The notes beneath the pieces are model-generated. The model was not told the origin of the DNA. It was given only the letters and a program-made list of their open reading frames with translations, and made no database searches. Positions 41,670 to 53,984 of a DNA stretch of 64,000 nt are shown here, in pieces. The position numbers and the translations under genes were made by a program. Origin of the DNA: Cyprinodon diabolis (taxonomy: Eukaryota; Chordata; Actinopteri; Cyprinodontiformes; Cyprinodontidae); contig CM060082.1 of NCBI GenBank assembly GCA_030533445.1, forward strand, positions 37,521,817 to 37,585,816, read 5' to 3'. Positions within the stretch are counted from its first letter, which is position 1; every line of letters starts with the position of its first letter.

Positions 41670-43716
41670 AGGTCTGGCTCAATGAAAAATCTTCAAAATC
41701 CATGTCAGAATTTCACCTTCAAACATAGATATTTGTTTCACCTCTTTTGTTTACAGATTTTTTATACTATATCCTTTGTTCCCCTACAACCTGGGGGGAA
41801 TCTGGTAATCTGGAAGTTCACTTATTTTTTGCTCTAGTTGAAAAACTAATAAAACTGAGTTCTTTCCCAGAACTTTTTCTATTTTTTTTTTCTTTCCAGA
41901 GTTGGCCATGAAGTTGTAAACCATGTTTTGCTGTAAACCATGTAGTGGCTGTAAACATGTAAAAAAAATCTTTGACTCCTCAGTACAGACTTGTCAAAAT
42001 CATCTTCCACCCATCACAGCTGTTTTTCACTATCAAAGAAAACATCAGTCACCTCGCTGTACCAGCCAATTCTATCACTGTTCTACAATACTTCCTAGAC
42101 TGAAGTCTCACTGTAAACACAAGCTTTGATGGAGACAGCTGCCGCTGCAGAGCCCGTGAGTCGAAGATTAAGTGGATCTGTGGAGAAGATTTATACCTGC
42201 ATTTTATGGCATTTGCAAATGGCTGCTACCATAGTGGCAGAGTAATTCCCTCCTGTCATATTTGTCTTTACAAAATGTAACAAATTATGGTGAGTTTGCA
42301 GCAGATGAAACTGCCAAATTTTTTTCTGTCTCCCCTTTTTGCTAACTTTTTTTTTGTACAGATAAGGCGGTGATGGTGAGATTGCAGGCCCATCCATTTA
42401 CAGTGTGTGGCAGGTGACAGGAAGACATGATTCATTCTGCCTTGTGCAGCCTGATGCGCACCCCCTATCACCTCTCTGTCTATTTTCTGTCCTCTGTTCT
42501 TCTCCCCCCGCTTTCAGCCTCCCATCACTTCTTCCCCCTCTTTCCTTTCCATCCATCCTTTTCTTTGGACTTTCTCCCCTCCTTTTTCAGAGGGATGCCT
42601 GTCAGCATAACTCATCCAGTCAGCTCGAGGGACAGGATATGGGTAATTGGGGCAGCAGAGTGTGTTAGCATGTGTGTGTGTGTTTGTGGCTGAAAGATGG
42701 TGCCTTCTCTGCAGACAGAACTGTCTTTTCCACTACCACCTAATGAGGTGTGACTTGTGTCTTGTGGAGAGCTGGACGGACAATTGCAACCTCCCTCCTT
42801 TGACACACACCTTCTAGTGACCCTCTATTTACTCCCCTCTGCTCTTCTTTCCCAGTCAATAGATGTCAGAGTCCATCACTCAGCAACAGTTCGACTGAGA
42901 CCTGACTAGAGCAGGTTGTCAACACATTGGACCAGGCGTTAAGCACAGATAAAACTCTCCCTTAACTACTGAGATTCCTGAATCAGCAAATACATGATTT
43001 CTAGTTGCTTTAAGTCCAAATCAAATGAGAGATGTCTGACTGGTCAGAGTTTTAAAAAAGGAACAGCAGAGTTAGGTTAGAAAACAGTATCCCAAGCTTT
43101 TAACACTTCACAGAGTTCTGTTCCATCTGCAAATAGAAAGAGCTTGGTGCAGCCAAACACGCTTCACCAAAACTGAAAGGCCAGAGAAAGAGCATAGATT
43201 TCAGCCTAGAGGTCAGTGGACAACCTGGTGCAGGAGATTCGCAGTTCAGGAGGGAGACACCTTCAACATACAACAATCAGTATGACACTCGACAATCCCG
43301 ATATTCAGGTATTTCAGGTACATCATAATGCTCTGAACATATATAATAGAGAAACAACAAGGTAGACATAAGTTTATGACAGAGAGCCCCTCAAAATTAT
43401 TGATAGCATGCCTAAACTGAAAGCATAGGCAACATTTTTGTAAGCTATAACAATAAAAAGTTAATTTTTAGAGTAACATTCCTAACATTGATTAAAAACT
43501 CATGGCGGGAGGGAATGGCAGAATGACAGTTTGCGGCTTCGTTTGCACTAATGTGCCCGCTCCTCCAGTTTATGATTAAGAAAGAGCAAAGCCAAAAAGC
43601 ACAGTTCTCATTTTATCGGCCCACCTTCACTTATAGTCAGGACACATAGAAAGAACGAGATTCTTGGTACAATTGGCTGAAATAAGCTTCCTCTGTTGGA
43701 CGGTTGAACACGGCCT
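41670..43716. other. No gene; pyrimidine-rich tract inside
   Basis: 42480-42592 is strongly C/T-rich on the plus strand. Short open frames lack motifs. A GT run lies at 42671-42684. Nothing else. Confidence 0.45.
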
Positions 43717-44230
43717 TAAGGGCTGGTTATACTCCCGCAGCAGTGTGTCGCAGTGAGCTTGTCGCAGGTAGGATGAAGATATTTTTCATTTATATGCCCA
43801 ATTCTGAAGCTTGATCTGCACCATGTTATTCCACACCAAAACGCAAGAGGGACAATCAGGAATTAGTTGTGGGTCTAGATACAGCCGAGGCGGTGAGGAA
43901 GTGGGGGCAAGTTTGTGCAACAACGGAGGGACATGAGGGCGAAAAAGAGCGGGGATCCAGGTGGGAAAAGGGTCCCAGCGTTCATGCGCACCTCGGTCTT
44001 CTAGCTGGTCCATCTTCAAGAGTCGTTTTTCACAATGCCGGACATACAAACAAAACAAGGTAGTAAGGTACTAAACAGGAAATACGCATAGAGTAGAGCG
44101 GATGTAGATTTGACCAATCAGAGGCCTCCCCACTGCAGCACTTTCTGCGATCACCTACAATTTTGGAGAGGTGCAGCAGAGTGTCTGCGGAAGGGGCAGG
44201 GGCATAGCTCTGTTAACTGCGACACCCACA
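43717..44230. repeat. GC-richer block, possibly a weathered DNA element
   Basis: Begins near GGGCTGGTTATACTCCCGCA, a type of start I associate with fish DNA elements. It is richer in GC and CpG than its surroundings. A matching right end could not be established. A 90-codon minus-strand open frame (43786-44058) may be a remnant; no motif recognised. Confidence 0.25.
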
Positions 44231-44797
44231 CAGATGACCTGGTTTCTGAGCATAAATCAGCCTTTAGAGGTAGAGTGAAGAGTTTCTCATCCAGGAGGAG
44301 CTCTAAAGCAAAGAACAAGTCAGTTGAGGTGGTTCATCTAGGATGCGCCCTGTGCTCCTCCCGTTGGAAATTTTCCCAGAATTTTCTATTAGGAGGAAAG
44401 GCTGGGGAGCACTGAGATGCTGCAGGGACTATATAGCTCCTGGAGTTCGAATAGTTTGCTCCAAGACCTGTTCCCCCCCACAAATAGATCTCAGATAAGT
44501 GAAAAAACGACTGATGAAAGGATGGACAGATGTGCAACCAGGTTCCAATGCTAAAGATAACTACTGTTATACAGCAGACTGTAAACTGAATCTAAAATGT
44601 TATACTTTCATCAGCTTCATTAGTAATTTTAAGAACATTTAAAACTCAGCATAGAATTCAACTTATTTGATTTGGAAGTAATTAAATTCATGAGTTGGAT
44701 GTAAACCAACATGATTTATGTTAAATGATTATCGTTCTTTTAGCATGTGTCATATCGCAAAGGCCCTGGTCTTGTTGCATGCCCAATTTGGAGGAGT
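44231..44797. other. No recognised feature
   Basis: Nothing supported. Confidence 0.45.
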
Positions 44798-44993
44798 GGG
44801 GGCCAAGTGGTTAGGGCATGGAGCTTGGAATCCTGAGGTTCTGGGTTCGAGCCTCACTCCCACAGACTGCCACTCTAGCTCTCTGAGCAAGACACTTAAC
44901 CCACAATGGCAACCCACTGCTTCCAAAGTGGATGGGTTAAATACAGAGGTAAATTTCTCCAATATGAGATCAATAAAGTTCAATTATTATTAG
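44798..44993 (+). mobile_element. tRNA-derived SINE, copy 2
   Basis: Same family as 15123-15354: AAGTGGTTAGGGCATG, GAGCTTGGAATCCTGAGGTT, GGTTCGAGCC (box B), GAGATCAATAAAGTTCAATT and a short ATT tail. It retains a more canonical box B than copy 1. No clear target duplication. Confidence 0.8.
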
Positions 44994-45239
44994 GTAGGAT
45001 CAGTTAGTTCAGGTTCCATCTAATGAAACAATGCTGATCACTATTTACCCAGAGGTTTGGACCTTAACATCCGTTTACAGTAAGGCCAATTTTAATCATA
45101 TGTCTTCCAAACAAGGTTTAAATAGTCTTTTAAAATCCACAACATGTTGATTCTAAGTCAAATATTAGCTTTTCATCAATTGCTGTGATGGCAGATTGTT
45201 TTTTTTAAATGGATTTGGGACATTAATTCAGACGATACT
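44994..45239. other. No recognised feature
   Basis: Nothing seen. Confidence 0.4.
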
Positions 45240-45640
45240 ATAGTTTAATGTAGCCGATCACTCGGGGGCAAAGCCCCACAGATGCGTAATGACAGCCTTG
45301 AGCATTTATCCCTGGCACTTTCAGTGGCTTGACCTGTCAGCCTCTTTAACAAACCGCTCACACGCGGTGGTAGCTTGTTCCTCAGCTGTTCTCATCGCTC
45401 AGCTACAAAAGTGTCTGTGTACCATATCTGCTTTTCATTAAGTCAGCTGTAATGTGCTCCCCAGGCAGGAGTCGACTCGTAATGCGAGGCCGTCTCATTA
45501 GCGCTGTCACGTCACTTCCATTTAGAAGCCTTGCAAAACCTCTTTGAGTGTTCTTGCACCTCCAGGCCAGATTCAGCATGTCCAATGACTTATTCCTGCT
45601 TAGCACTTCACATTTTCCCAACTTTCACTCATTGCTGGGG
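45240..45640. other. Candidate conserved noncoding element
   Basis: 400 bp of complex, repeat-free DNA with features such as CTCATTAGCGCTGTCACGTC (45493-45512). It stands out from the AT-rich flanks. Conservation untested. Confidence 0.28.
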
Positions 45641-46964
45641 AACTATAAAAAAAAAAACATATTCGCAGCACAGCCCTGCCAATTTAATCGTTTTGTTAAA
45701 CGTGTGAGGTAGAGTTGTAATCTAATAAACCTCATTAGTGGGGAATAAGGCCTGATGAAGACAAGAGGATTTAGAAGACGCCTGTTAACCACCCTGATTT
45801 AACCCTGAAGAAATTACTAATCAATGACCAGCACCAAACTAATTGCACAAAAAGCTTAAACGGTCATTCCTGAGGAGGATTTCTTGCATTCTGCTCTCAC
45901 TTTCTTCTATTCCGAGTCAGGAATGAGATAAAATTCCCCTCATAGTGTGGGGAATTTATTGCTGTGCACTACTTTTTGATATTCACAATAATTTGATTTT
46001 CACAGTTGTGAGAAATACAATAGCAGCAAATTTGCTTTTGGTTTCAGTCTTTGCTAAAGAGGTTTACAGTAATCAAATTCAACAGCAGTTTCAACAAATG
46101 AACTTGAATTGCCTCTGGAAAAGATAAAAATGAATTCAAACAGCATTACTATCGAGCTGAAGTGATTAAAAGAGAAATATGGCTCTCTGAGAGGAAAACC
46201 CCAAGGCATGAATGGAAAAGTCTGTACTAGGCTGCTTTTTTTTTTTTGTTCTTGTCAATGCAACATTTAGCTGCATTCTTTATATACTTTCAATAAAGAA
46301 AAAAGAACAACTTTAAGGGAGCTGTTGTCGGTGTAGATGATTTGTTGCAGTGGAAAAGCAGAGAGGAATCAAAGACTGAGGAAAAGAGGCCCTGAGCAGT
46401 GAGCCAGAAGCGTTCATCCAAAACAACGGAAGAAATTTCAGATGAAAACGGTCACCGGGGAGACGACGGCAGGCTGGTTATTGATTCATCCTTGCGGGCG
46501 TCCGTCATTCAGACAAACGGAGGGGAAATCCCTTAAGGTAATCATTACTACTGAACGCATGTCAGCAGGTCCATTAGGAAGCATGACTGTCTGTGGGCTA
46601 AAGACAAGCAAAGGGGGGAGACACCATTGTATGGTTGAAAACAAATAGACCACTGACTGTTAACCTTAACTGGGAGACTTTGGATTTCAAATACAGAAAT
46701 TTCAGCTGTTCTGAGTAGATTTTCTTATTGAAGGGGGTAACATAAAACTAATAGCAGAAGTCATGCAGCATATGAGCAAGATCTCACACTGAATTTCTTA
46801 TTTTCTTAAGCTTTTCTCCCAATAAAATGAATGTTTCTAAATCATCATGGTGGTTTCAAGTTTATTTGCTTAAACTAATAAGAGCATCTACCAACTTAGA
46901 ATGGTTTCCTGGGGCTTATATAATGTCCGGTTGAGTATTTGCTAATTTAATGGCCAATAGAAAC
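45641..46964. other. No gene; possible regulatory patch near 46310-46540
   Basis: 46440-46540 is CpG-containing and repeat-free (ACGGTCACCGGGGAGACGAC). Otherwise AT-rich. No coding feature. Confidence 0.35.
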
Positions 46965-47363
46965 AAAATCCAAGAATGGAATGTAAAAAAAAAACAAAAA
47001 AAAAAACAGGAAACGTCAGGGGAAAACACACATAAGGAACCAAGTAACAACCAGAAACCAACAGGAGTAACTGAACAGCAGGTGTATATATGGGAGACAG
47101 AAACAATGGCAGGGCTATTTATTATTGTATTATTAATCTGATAGGGAGCAGGTGTTGACAGAAGTAACTAGAAGGAGCTAAGGGAGAGGAAACAGGCACA
47201 AGGGGGCAACAGATAGTAACTCAAAAAATACAACAATGCTGAAATATAGCACAAAATGGAAAAGAAACCAATGAACAAGAAAACAAAGAATAACCTAAAT
47301 CAAAGTGGAACTGAAAACTTAAAAATAAAGAAAGAAGTTCACATAGGGCACAATCATGACATA
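46965..47363 (-). mobile_element. LTR relic, reverse orientation, related to 703-1152
   Basis: In reverse complement it begins TGTCATGATTGTGCCC and runs collinear with the 450-bp LTR: TTTTAAGTTTTCAGTTCC, TTAGCTCCTTCTAG, ACACCTGCTCCCTATCAG, then an upstream-of-TATA region. The 3' portion (left on the plus strand) degrades into A/C runs near 46986-47008 and has no clear end. No target duplication. Confidence 0.6.
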
Positions 47364-49984
47364 CAATTTGATAGACTGGTCTATTTCTGCCCACTAAATA
47401 GACTTATCTATTTATTTCACCCTGAAGATCATTTCAGAACTAATTTTCATTTCAAAAATGACCTTAAAATGATGACCTTGCAAAGAGACAGCATACAAGG
47501 CGAGACCAAGGAATAACAAAATGAGTGGAAAACAAAATATTGACATACTGATGGTGACATTTCGGAAGTGATGATTTGCCACAACACATAAAAAATCTCT
47601 GAGATTTCTAATCCTTTAGGGGCTACCTGGAACAAGTTCTCCAGGTGTGTCTGGTGTTAAGACATGTCATGAGAAAAGTAGGAACAAGTTGCAGAGCAAA
47701 AGCTAAGAAAAATGGCAAGAACCACCATATTCTGAGAAAAAGAGAGAATTCAATCTATTGCAAAATGTGCAAACTGAATTTTTAAATGAACCACTCAGTG
47801 CACTAAATGAGTTTTAGAGCTTTAAAAAAGTTCGACTCTGTATTTAAACTGGGCCTTAGAGTAAACTCTCACAGCATTACATCTGCTTATTGAATGCTGA
47901 CAAAATGTGGGACTTCTCTTCAGCGAGTGAAGCTTACCAGGATTTCTACCTTTATCCCCATATTGTCCGATATACATCTCCATTTGCAGTTTTGTTGAAA
48001 GAAACCCATTGCTTTGACTCAAAACAATTTCTGTAAATGACTGTAGGCATTGTGGATTCGTAAGGTAAAGTGGAGGAATTAAATTATCAAGGCTGATGTT
48101 TACCCTGGTTAAAAAGGATGCAGACGGACTGGAGCACAGCTGAATGATAGCAATAGAGCAATGAACAGCCCTTAACTGCACATGGAAATAGAAGTAGGAC
48201 TCTACAAGCTTGCACATTCAAGGAGAATGCTGAAAAAATGCATGTGAGATACTTTCAGATAAAAGGTAGGATCATGGTCAGTGCTATTTCTGGGCCCTAA
48301 GCGGATACTATGTAGTGCCCCCGACCTGGAAATAAACACATTTACAGTATTTTTCTGTTTGTTTCTCATTATTTTCTAAATATCTTCTCAATGCTAGTCT
48401 TTTGAAAACAGTTAAAATAAGATAAAAAATAAAAATCCTGTAATAATGGTAAAAATTGTATTTAGTGCTCCATCATAAAGTGAACATTCCACATTTATCT
48501 GCAAGTGAACTGAATTTAATACAGCTTCTAATTCCTGTGACAGCACAGCCTAATAACTCCATGCTTTGCTACAAAGAAGTATTATCTTTAAGCTGCAGCA
48601 TAACAGAATACAAATTTTACAGGTCTGCTAACTTGGTAGACTGGGGCAGCCTAACAAGTATGTAGTTATTGTGTTTCCACAGCATCCTACAGAGCCTTAA
48701 CACGAACAAGGTGGCTAAGCTGAAATGGGGCCCTGAGGGGTTCCCAACCTGCAGGAGGTGCTGAAGGCTGGAGGTTTGATCCTCTTTGCAACTCAAACAT
48801 ACAGACATACAGTGGCAATGTCATGCACCGTCAGGCACCCCAGGGCAGTGCTGCATGTACCGTGTCAGGGAAGAGAAATGATCTGTGAATCCTGCGGGAG
48901 CATTCAGCTAATATCCAATGAACTCCGTGTCCCTCCACAACCTGGATAAGTTGCATCAAAGGCTTCCTCCTGCAAACACAAATCTCTTCCACTTCCTAGA
49001 CAGTCTCATTGTCTAACGAAACAAGACATGTCATGTCTCTTACACAGATGATTTTCTTAAAACTGTTAAAATGTCAAAAGTAATAGTACTGTGAATTTGC
49101 TTCCTTTACCACAAGATGACTCTTAAAACCCTGCAACTGTGTCTGTGAGAGTTGCACTGACAGCCCCTCAGGCAGCAGCTGCAGTGCAGATATTAACTAG
49201 ATTGCGTTGGGTGACATGTTGGATCAGAAACTGTTCTTCTCATGTCGACATTAGAAGTTAAACAATATTCCACTTTTTTTTTTTTACAGCTTAAACCAGG
49301 CCTGTAGTCTTTCAAGTTCAGATGTCAATGTTGTTTAGTCCAAAAATAATAAAAAACAAGCTTAGAACCGTTCTAAAGAACATCACAATGTGATCTGAGG
49401 TGCTCTGAAGGAGGATCAGGTTGGATATATGAGGAAACAATATTCTCAGCTTGAAAAAATACTTCAAAAAGTTTCAGAACCTCTGCAGGGAGGAACTCAA
49501 AAGTTTGTGAACAAAAAGAATCGGAACAGAAAAAAGCAAGACTTAAGAGGTGAAGCAGTGAAAAGAAAAAAGGCAGAGTAGAATTTGATGAAACAAGAGG
49601 CTGTTTTCTGCCATATAGAGATTAACCAATGTGCTCTCCACGGAGAGAGAGAAAATAAAAACAAGTTTGATACAGATACAAGCAACCTTGATTTTTGCCT
49701 TTTGACCTTCTGAAAAAAATCTGAATCTTGCACAGCATCATGAAATCATTAAAATGTAAAGAGATTGTTTAATAGTTTGGTGAATTTTACCCAAAAGTTG
49801 TACCTTGTGTCAATCATGGCCATCTCTGTCCCCAAAACCAAAGTGTATAGAAAACCTGTGGGTTGAAGTTGAACAGGATGTGACCTATTCCACGGCTTTT
49901 TTTTTCTCTTTTATAGAAAAGCTTCAGATAATACTGTTTTGCATTTTACCATATCTCTGTTTCAGTATTCATTTAATTTTAAAG
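47364..49984. other. No recognised feature
   Basis: Several open frames up to 131 codons (47822-48217 minus) have no family motif. Poly-T run near 49274-49284. Nothing supported. Confidence 0.5.
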
Positions 49985-50078
49985 GGATATACTGTGTGTT
50001 CATTTTGTTTGACTGCTTTTATGTTGCCTTGTTGTTGCATTGCGCCAAATAAATACATTTGCCTCGCCTTGCTAAAGG
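49985..50078 (+). repeat. Possible retroposon 3' end
   Basis: GTTGTTGCATTGCGCCAAAT, AAATACATTTGCC and TCGCCTTGC resemble the (TTGCC)-tailed retroposon end at 28495, in plus orientation. Confidence 0.35.
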
Positions 50079-50139
50079 GTTAGCTAATAAAACAAATGGT
50101 TCATGATGAAAAGAAAAAAAAAGGCTTCTTTTGTCAACC
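50079..50139. other. Unremarkable spacer
   Basis: A-rich, nothing recognised. Confidence 0.4.
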
Positions 50140-50700
50140 CGGCTAAAAATTAACGATTACAGTCGGTTACTGTTACTGCACAATGAGAAATAATTTGGAG
50201 CTGAGAGACATGCCATCTCTCCGCCAAGTGATCATTTGTTCCCTCAACAAATGAAATGAAGCCTTTTTTTTCCCCAAACTCATTTAATTTGATTGCTGGA
50301 ATGAAACAAAGACACTGAAATAAGGAAATGGGTGGGAAAAAAAAGACTCAGTGATGCAGAAAGCATCCCAGAGAAATGAGAAGAGATGGATACGATGAGA
50401 GGGAAACACATGCAAGCGCCACCACTCTCTATGCAGTCAGGTGACAAAGCACCGCGCCTGAGGCCACAGCCGTCATAAACGCAGTAATAGAGTGAACACA
50501 CATTTTCATTAGCTATTGATTCATTTCCAATTCTCCATTAATTTTCGGGGGCCATCACCGCACAGTGGCCTTTCTCCTCCCCAGGCTACGTTTCCCGGCT
50601 CCGCCTGCTATAACCGTGGTAATTACTGCGCTGCCGCCCCGCAAGCTGTTCACAGTCTCACACTGCTGAAAAAAAATGAAGTATTTGCTGGGAATAAAAA
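50140..50700. other. Candidate conserved noncoding element
   Basis: Repeat-free, complex DNA with A/T cores embedded in GC-rich surroundings: TCATTAGCTATTGATTC (50506-50522), CCATTAATTTTCGG (50535-50548), GGTAATTACTGCGC (50618-50631). Ends at a 17-base A run (50704-50720). Enhancer-like by composition only. Confidence 0.3.
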
Positions 50701-50720
50701 CGAAAAAAAAAAAAAAAAAA

Positions 50721-51181
50721 CGCAAATGAAAGAGAGAGAGAGGAAGAAGACTGAAAGGGAGCAATCAAAAGCAGCAAGGCTATCACCTACAGGCATGCAT
50801 TTGACAAAACAGAATTACAATGGACCCTGAACAATTGCTGTTGTGCTATTCCAGCCTTAATTGTCAAAGAGCTCCATTTCTACAAAGCTCAGGGTACGTG
50901 GCACAGAAAGAGTTTCTAATGCCTGGGGGGGGGACGACAAACTTTTACTTATATATCAAAGAGAGATGCAATAACAAGCACCAGTAACTGAAAGGGTGAC
51001 ATGATATCGAGTGAAGCCACCCTTATGGATGATGCTTGAATCACAGAGCACAATCTAAATGTGAATTATAAATAGGTCCTCAGAAAAAATCACACCTCAA
51101 CTTTTTTCATTTTTTGTCATTTTACTAAAAACCTGAATATTATTTACTGGATGTCTTGATTGGAACCAGCTCAAACTAGTG
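50721..51181. other. No recognised feature
   Basis: A purine-rich AGAG stretch at 50728-50765 and a G run near 50923-50932. Nothing else. Confidence 0.45.
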
Positions 51182-51189
51182 CCTTATTG

Positions 51190-51317
51190 TAGTGTTATAT
51201 TCAAGACCATACCAACCAAAACCATGGAGTACCAAGACCAAGACAATATCAAGAAATTTATAGGCCAAGACCCTATACGGTCTTGGTCTTCGTGGTGTTG
51301 TCTTGAACACAACCCTA
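51190..51317. mobile_element. Small hAT-type MITE, 128 bp
   Basis: Starts TAGTGTTATATTCAAGAC and ends GTCTTGAACACAACCCTA, imperfect inverted repeats. Perfect 8-bp duplication CCTTATTG at 51182-51189 and 51318-51325. The interior carries ACCAAGACCAAGAC and its complement GTCTTGGTCTT, so much of it is palindromic. Confidence 0.85.
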
Positions 51318-51327
51318 CCTTATTGTA

Positions 51328-52024
51328 TGTTATGTCATGAAGTTTGGTGCGCATGGATGGCTAGATTGGTAATTTCCTTCACCTGTCTAACTCTGCCCAG
51401 TTTTCATTCACTGCTCATCTGGTCCACCTGCTCTTGCTTCTACTTAAACTCCTTGGCCCCAGCCATCAGTGCCAGATTATTCTTAAGCTTTTGGTGTAGA
51501 GAGTTTTCGAGCGTCAATAATGGTGTTCTGCTTGCCTGATCTGTTTCTGTATTAGGACTTTTGAGCCTGTATTCCCCTGTCTGATCTGTTTGCCTGGTCT
51601 GTCTTCAGACTCCTTTTGTATTCCTCTGTGGACTGAACCTGGATCTGCCTCTTTTCTTTGCCCTGTGGATCTGCAGTTCTGCAGCCTTTTAGGCTTCCGT
51701 GTCTGAAACTCTCCAGCAGCATCCACCGCATCTGTTCTGTCGACCGGCTGGAATCATCCTCGTTCTCTCAAACAAGGTCAGTGACTCACGCATTTATAAT
51801 CATCCTCTGTCAGACTATGTGGTCACTAACCTGTGTTTCTCTCCTATATATATTCCTGTGATAGACGCCCTAGCCGCTGCTATCGCGGATCCGCAGCCCC
51901 TCTTTTAATAAGCACTTTTTGAATAATCCCACTGTCTGTCTTGTCTAAATACTGCATCTTCTAAAAGAAATAAAAGAGATAAAAGACATTTCATCCCAGC
52001 GCAGCGTATCCCGAGCCCGTAACA
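51328..52024 (+). mobile_element. Probable solo LTR, 697 bp
   Basis: Starts TGTTATGTCATG and ends GAGCCCGTAACA, giving short inverted TGTTA/TAACA termini. The middle is rich in CTGT/CCTG motifs as in many fish LTRs. A TATATATA stretch lies at 51845-51852. No target duplication was found; the right side abuts a LINE fragment. Confidence 0.5.
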
Positions 52025-52395
52025 TCATAAATGACCCCTCACACCCCCACCATGGACTGTTCTACCTGCTGCCCTCGGGGAAAGAGACTTCGAAGCATTG
52101 GATGCAGGTCCAGCATATCCCACAACAGTTTCTTCTCCACTGCCATTAGACTGCTGAATGTTTTGTAGAATGGGTTATTGTATTGTATTTTATCATTATA
52201 TTATTATATTTTATCATTATTTATATATATATATATAAAAATAAAAATTTGTTAGAACTGTATATTTGCAGTAATTTTTACTATTTTTCTTGGCTGCACT
52301 TTTAAAAGATGAAATTGTCCAGTGAGCTGTTTCCAAACGCAATTTCTTTTTGTTTTACAGTTGTGTAAACAAAAGACAAATAAAATTTGACTAAA
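52025..52395 (+). mobile_element. LINE fragment: RT C-terminus and 3' UTR
   Basis: Frames near 52026-52170 encode NDPSHPHHGLFYLLPSGK and, after a +1 shift at about 52083-52088, RLRSIGCRSS ... SFFSTAIRLLNVL with a stop. This is the conserved C-terminal ending of L2/CR1-like LINE proteins. The rest is an AT-rich 3' UTR ending near GACAAATAAAATTTG (52374-52388). Truncated and frameshifted, hence inactive. Confidence 0.65.
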
Positions 52396-52796
52396 GTCTC
52401 TGTTCTGATTCGTGACACATTAGGAGGAAAAGATAAAGAGTTCTTAATGTTTCCTTTTAACAAAAACATAAACTGAAAAAAATAATGAGAAGCATTTATA
52501 ACGCCCACTTACTGTGATATCCCGAAATAAAACCAGGTGTAGCCAATTACCAAAACTAGCAGCTCAGTGTAACACTGTTTAACGTCAGTATCAATCAAGT
52601 TGTATTTTTAAGTTTTTGGAAGTTATTTAGAAAAGAGTAAATAACAAGCATCATGAGGACCAATGAAGACAGCAGACCAGGCAGGAAGGATAGGCTGAGA
52701 GCAGGGTTAGGGTATATAACAACATGCTAACCTTGAAACATCTCAGAGTCCAATTCATCATCCAGCAAATTGTGTTAATGTAATAAAACAGGTATG
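52396..52796. other. No recognised feature
   Basis: Nothing supported. Confidence 0.45.
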
Positions 52797-52804
52797 CCTT
52801 ATAC

Positions 52805-52994
52805 CAGGGGTCCTCAAGTCCATGCCTCGAGAGCTACTATCCTGTAACTTTTAGAAGCATCTGTTCTCTAACAGATATTTAGCCCAGCAGAGGTAAGGTA
52901 ACGAGACACTCATTTGATTCAGGTTTGTTAAAAATGGGGTGCATCAAAAAGTTGCAGGATAGTAGCTCTTGAGGACTGGACTTGAGCATCCCTG
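52805..52994. mobile_element. hAT-type MITE, 190 bp
   Basis: Starts CAGGGGTCCTCAAGTCC and ends GGACTTGAGCATCCCTG. GAGAGCTACTATCCTG near the left is mirrored by CAGGATAGTAGCTCTTG near the right. The 8-bp duplication is CCTTATAC (52797-52804) versus CCTTAAAC (52995-53002), one mismatch. A familiar fish hAT MITE type. Confidence 0.88.
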
Positions 52995-53002
52995 CCTTAA
53001 AC

Positions 53003-53754
53003 TATCAACCCAATCTGACCCACAGTGGTGCTACCTTAGAAGGACCAAGGGGTCTAAGGTCACCCTAATGGATTCCTAAGTTTTATGTGCATTTAATTTT
53101 GACAAATTATACACAAACAATCAAAAGCAAGTTTCTGGAAAGCTTTCATTATATGTTGTGTATTTTAGTTCCTTCTCGCTGTTATCTATTACCCTGTCCT
53201 GGCCTCTGATTTCCCCCCAAGAAGAACACTCTAAAAATCTTGACATGGTCTTTGGGATTTTGGCCCAAATGTTTTCCACCTCCTGGAAAGAGAACTTCTG
53301 AAGGTACCAGATTATGGCGTCTGTAACTCTGGCCCAAATGGAGGAGTTGTGAAAATAAAAGACTTGAAATAAAGAAATAACATTAAGTTTAAGGAGCACA
53401 GCAAGTAAAAAGGGAAGAAGGTGATTTGTATAGAAGTGAGTCTAAGTAAAATGTACTCAAAGAGTAAAAAGAGTAAAATTACTCTTTTGATAATCTCTAT
53501 TCAGAGTTAGGATTATGTTGTATAACTTAAGGTAGTATTTTGTAAGTTTTTACTGAAAAATATATTTAAAATTACCTTTTTTTACCCTTTACATCTAAAA
53601 CACTGTTTGAAGAGCAGACAGACACCTCAGTAGCTGATGCCTCTAAATGTCTATTGCCTATTTTCCAAAATGTATTTCTGGTCAGAAATTTGCTCGCTGT
53701 TCGGTGGATGTGATGTCAGTCGTGTCCATGTTAAATAGGTTCAACCTATCAAAG
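53003..53754. other. No recognised feature
   Basis: Nothing supported. Confidence 0.45.
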
Positions 53755-53762
53755 TCTTACAT

Positions 53763-53976
53763 CAGGGGTGTCAAACTGGTTCCAGAAAGGGCCGTGTGGC
53801 TGCAGGTTTTCTTTCCAACCAATCACTAGCACACCAGACTCCATTCATCTCATCAAGTGAGTCCAATCTTAACATGATGACTTGATGAGATGACTTGGGT
53901 CTGGTGAGCTATTGCTTGGTTGGGAAGAAAACCTGCAGCCTACACGGCCCTTTCTGGAACCAGTTTGACACCCCTG
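53763..53976. mobile_element. Palindromic hAT-type MITE, 214 bp
   Basis: The two halves are reverse complements over about 100 bp each: starts CAGGGGTGTCAAACTGGTTC and ends with its complement ...CACCCCTG. Exact 8-bp duplication TCTTACAT at 53755-53762 and 53977-53984. It would fold into one long hairpin. Confidence 0.92.
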
Positions 53977-53984
53977 TCTTACAT

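Noticed and set aside
43786..44058. 90-codon minus-strand frame in a GC-rich block
   Set aside because: It might be a transposon remnant, but no motif was recognised and the block's right end is undefined.
45240..45640. Possible coding exon because of higher complexity
   Set aside because: No frame on either strand is open with splice sites at both sides; noncoding conservation is the more likely explanation.
47822..48217. 131-codon minus-strand frame
   Set aside because: No motif; ordinary AT-rich DNA.
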